DNA from: Prochlorococcus sp. AG-686-P16 | GTDB lineage: Bacteria > Cyanobacteriota > Cyanobacteriia > PCC-6307 > Cyanobiaceae | Assembly (NCBI GenBank): GCA_003208695.1 | Contig: QCVY01000041.1 | Location: 1 to 8,108, forward strand | Reading direction: 5' to 3' | Length of the DNA stretch: 8,108 bases | Part shown: piece by piece, positions 6,543 through 8,108 of the stretch | How the letters are laid out: each line of letters starts with the position of its first letter | Position numbering within the stretch: position 1 is the stretch's first letter | The notes under the pieces: generated by a model | Database searches by the model: none | What the model was told of the DNA's origin: nothing | The model's input: only the letters and a program-made list of their open reading frames with translations | Position numbers and translations under genes: made by a program

Positions 6543-7037
6543 TTATCTCTTAAGAGCAGTTTTTATTTCTCTTTTAATATCTTTTTGTTTATCTGCTTGT
6601 CTTTTATCATGCAATTTTTTACCTTTCCCAATACCAATGGTTAATTTTATCCATGACCCTTTTAAATAAATAGATAAGGGAATAATAGTTAACCCCTTTT
6701 TTTCAGTATTGTATTTAAGCTTTATTATTTCTTTTTTATGTAATAACAATTTTCTATTTCGTAATGGGTCGTGATTAAAAAAAGAGCCTACATTTTTATG
6801 TGGTGATATGTGAACATTTAATAAAAGTATCTCACCATCCCTGAAAGAACAATACCCATCTCTTAAATTTGCATTGCCGTTTCTTATAGATTTTACTTCA
6901 GTTCCTAAAAGCTCAATTCCAGCTTCGATTGTTTCAAGTATTTCATACTGAAATTTTGCATATCGATTTTCTGAAAGACGTTTAAAAACGGCTTCTTTTT
7001 TTATGCCTTTATTTGCTTTGTTTGAAACTTTTGCCAT
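6543..7037 (-). CDS. smpB: SsrA-binding protein SmpB
   Basis: SmpB binds tmRNA and delivers it to stalled ribosomes for trans-translation. From the ATG at 7037 the protein has 164 residues, the usual family length. The oligonucleotide-binding beta barrel is clear: NRYAKFQYEILETIEAGIEL, GTEVKSIRNGNANLRDGY, the NVHISPH strand, and HDPLRNRKLLLHKKEI at 89-104. Next are GLTIIPLSIYLKGSWIKLTI and the basic C-terminal tail GKKLHDKRQADKQKDIKRE, which in characterised SmpB becomes helical in the decoding centre. A TTG at 7070 would add eleven residues (MFFGERFFTTA) atypical of the family, so the ATG is preferred. The gene converges on the small gene ending at 6517 (25-nt gap) and diverges from ruvB (52-nt gap). 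The ssrA gene itself is not in the window. Confidence 0.96.
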   Translation of the reverse strand: MAKVSNKANKGIKKEAVFKRLSENRYAKFQYEILETIEAGIELLGTEVKSIRNGNANLRDGYCSFRDGEILLLNVHISPHKNVGSFFNHDPLRNRKLLLHKKEIIKLKYNTEKKGLTIIPLSIYLKGSWIKLTIGIGKGKKLHDKRQADKQKDIKREIKTALKR

Positions 7038-7069
7038 TGCAGTTGTAAAAAATCTTTCCCCAAAGAACA

Positions 7070-7097
7070 ATTGCCATTAATCTTTAATTATGGCAAT
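7070..7097. repeat. 8-bp perfect inverted repeat over the ruvB start
   Basis: The arms ATTGCCAT (7070-7077) and ATGGCAAT (7090-7097) are perfectly complementary across a 12-nt spacer. The right arm begins with the ruvB ATG. It could act as an operator in the smpB-ruvB divergent spacer or as a hairpin masking the ruvB start in mRNA; either reading is unproven. Confidence 0.4.
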
Positions 7098-7935
7098 AAT
7101 TTCTTCAAGTTTAGATGAATCTAATATTCCTCGCTCAAGAAAAGAGCTGAGGATAGTTGATTCAAAAATTATTGCTGAAGAAAAACTAAATAAAAATTTA
7201 AATTTAGCTCGGCCAAATTCCTTTAAAGAATTTATTGGACAAGAGCAAATTAAATCTTCACTGAAAATAGCTATAGATGCTTCTAAATATAGGAAAGAAG
7301 TATTAGAACATACACTTCTATATGGCCAACCTGGTTTAGGAAAAACTACCTTAGCGTTATTGATCTCTCATGAAATGAATACAAAATGTAGAGTAGCAAG
7401 TGCACCTTCAATTGAAAGGCCAAGGGATATTGTGGGATTACTGCTTGGATTAAAAGAAGGAGAGATTTTATTTATTGATGAAATACATCGTTTAAACAAA
7501 TTAACTGAAGAGCTTTTATATTCTGCAATGGAGGATTTTAGATTGGATTTAACAATGGGAGCTAATAGAGGGGCTCGCTGCAGAACAATTAATTTACCAA
7601 AATTTACTTTGATCGGGGCTACAACCAAACTTGCATCAATTAGTTCTCCATTAAAGGATAGATTTGGACTATGTCAGAAAATTGAATTTTATTCAAATCA
7701 TGAATTGCAACAAATAATTTTAAATTTTTCTAATTTGATAAATCTTCAATTAAAAAACGATGCTTGCTGCGCATTAGCCAAAATTTCTAGAGGAACTCCA
7801 AGAATTGCTTTGCGCTTATTAAAAAGAGTAAGAGACTATGCTCAAGTTATAAAAAAAACTAATAAAATTTCTTTAGAAATAGTTGAAAAAGCATTAAGTG
7901 CCCAAAAAATAGACTCTAAAGGTTGGATAACGTAG
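7090..7935 (+). CDS. ruvB: Holliday junction branch migration ATPase RuvB, frame interrupted at its 3' part
   Basis: RuvB is the hexameric AAA+ motor that drives Holliday junction branch migration with RuvA and works with RuvC. The visible frame gives 281 residues against roughly 330-350 usual for the family. The N-terminal ARPNSFKEFIGQ (40-51), Walker A GQPGLGKTT (79-87), Walker B LFIDEIHR (127-134), sensor 1 GATT (176-179), arginine finger Arg191 in LKDRFG, and sensor 2 GTPR (235-238) are all intact. At Gly278 the frame continues as WIT and stops, whereas the expected family sequence (GLDNVDR-like) continues in the next frame from 7923. One base, most simply a T in the GGTTTGG expected at 7921-7926, appears to be missing. 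The cause may be a sequencing or assembly error or a true mutation. The ATG at 7090 fits the family, with a longer N-terminus typical of cyanobacteria. Confidence 0.93.
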   Translation: MAIISSSLDESNIPRSRKELRIVDSKIIAEEKLNKNLNLARPNSFKEFIGQEQIKSSLKIAIDASKYRKEVLEHTLLYGQPGLGKTTLALLISHEMNTKCRVASAPSIERPRDIVGLLLGLKEGEILFIDEIHRLNKLTEELLYSAMEDFRLDLTMGANRGARCRTINLPKFTLIGATTKLASISSPLKDRFGLCQKIEFYSNHELQQIILNFSNLINLQLKNDACCALAKISRGTPRIALRLLKRVRDYAQVIKKTNKISLEIVEKALSAQKIDSKGWIT

Positions 7936-8108
7936 ATAGGAAATTCTTATCTTTTTTAAACTTTAATAATAATAATCCGATTGGCCTAGATTCAATCGCT
8001 GCAGGTATGGGAGAAGATTCTTCAATGTTAGAGTTTGTAGTTGAGCCATATTTAATTCAAATTGGGTTTATTATGAGAACTCCTCGAGGAAGAAAACTTA
8101 CATCTTTA
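7923..8108 (+). pseudogene. ruvB: RuvB C-terminal domain continuing in the shifted frame, cut by window end
   Basis: These 62 codons carry the rest of RuvB in the -1 frame relative to the upstream part. They read LDNVDRKFLSFL, an Asn-rich turn, then PIGLDSIAAGMGEDSSMLEF and VEPYLIQIGFIMRTPRGRKL. This is the canonical RuvB C-terminal winged-helix domain, which binds DNA at the junction, with no stop codon up to the window end. Joined to the upstream 278 residues, the total would be 340 plus a few residues beyond the window, which is normal length. There is no decay elsewhere in this segment, which favours a recent indel or a read error over an old pseudogene. No start codon of its own is needed or evident. 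Confidence 0.9.

Noticed and set aside
7368..7628. 86-codon minus-strand frame inside ruvB
   Set aside because: Antisense to the Walker B and sensor 1 region of RuvB; no independent evidence.
7915..7930. Programmed -1 ribosomal frameshift in ruvB
   Set aside because: The site AAAGGTTGG is not a slippery heptamer, slipping at GGT would not keep codon-anticodon pairing, and I see no strong downstream structure; a lost base explains it more simply.

Overview
The window is a compact, AT-rich stretch of bacterial chromosome. It most likely comes from a high-light-type Prochlorococcus or a very close marine picocyanobacterium. The support is the strong A/T bias, very short intergenic gaps, frequent non-ATG starts with little Shine-Dalgarno signal, a cyanobacterial-type SSB, an RpaB/Ycf27-type response regulator, and a compact run of housekeeping genes. 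The organism call is inference from protein family resemblance; no database search was possible.

Layout from left to right: the C-terminal end of S-adenosylhomocysteinase (ahcY) is followed 2 nt later by a DedA-family membrane protein. Converging on it is single-stranded DNA-binding protein (ssb, minus strand), whose stop codon overlaps the DedA stop. Across a divergent 134-nt spacer lies the tightly packed cell-shape operon mreB-mreC-mreD. After a 174-nt spacer comes an OmpR/PhoB-class response regulator of RpaB/Ycf27 type with no histidine kinase beside it. Next are lysyl-tRNA synthetase (lysS, TTG start) and a small unrecognised gene of 83 codons. Then smpB (minus strand) and ruvB (plus strand) diverge from a 52-nt spacer.

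The genes cover cell wall morphogenesis (MreBCD), DNA replication and repair (SSB, RuvB), translation and ribosome rescue (LysS, SmpB), methyl-cycle metabolism (AhcY), membrane maintenance (DedA) and signal transduction. I see no tRNA, rRNA, CRISPR array, insertion sequence, prophage gene or toxin-antitoxin pair. No stretch longer than 300 bases lacks a gene.

The clearest anomaly is a one-base frameshift in ruvB near 7923. The reading frame stops at 7935, yet the expected RuvB C-terminal winged-helix sequence continues uninterrupted in the neighbouring frame to the window end. Other points worth a second look are an HLR1-like direct repeat upstream of the response regulator (14 of 16 defined positions match), a possible leader hairpin in the same spacer, the unrecognised small basic protein after lysS, and an 8-bp inverted repeat covering the ruvB start codon. 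I did not find convincing evidence of a wholly new multi-gene system; the window reads as core genome.
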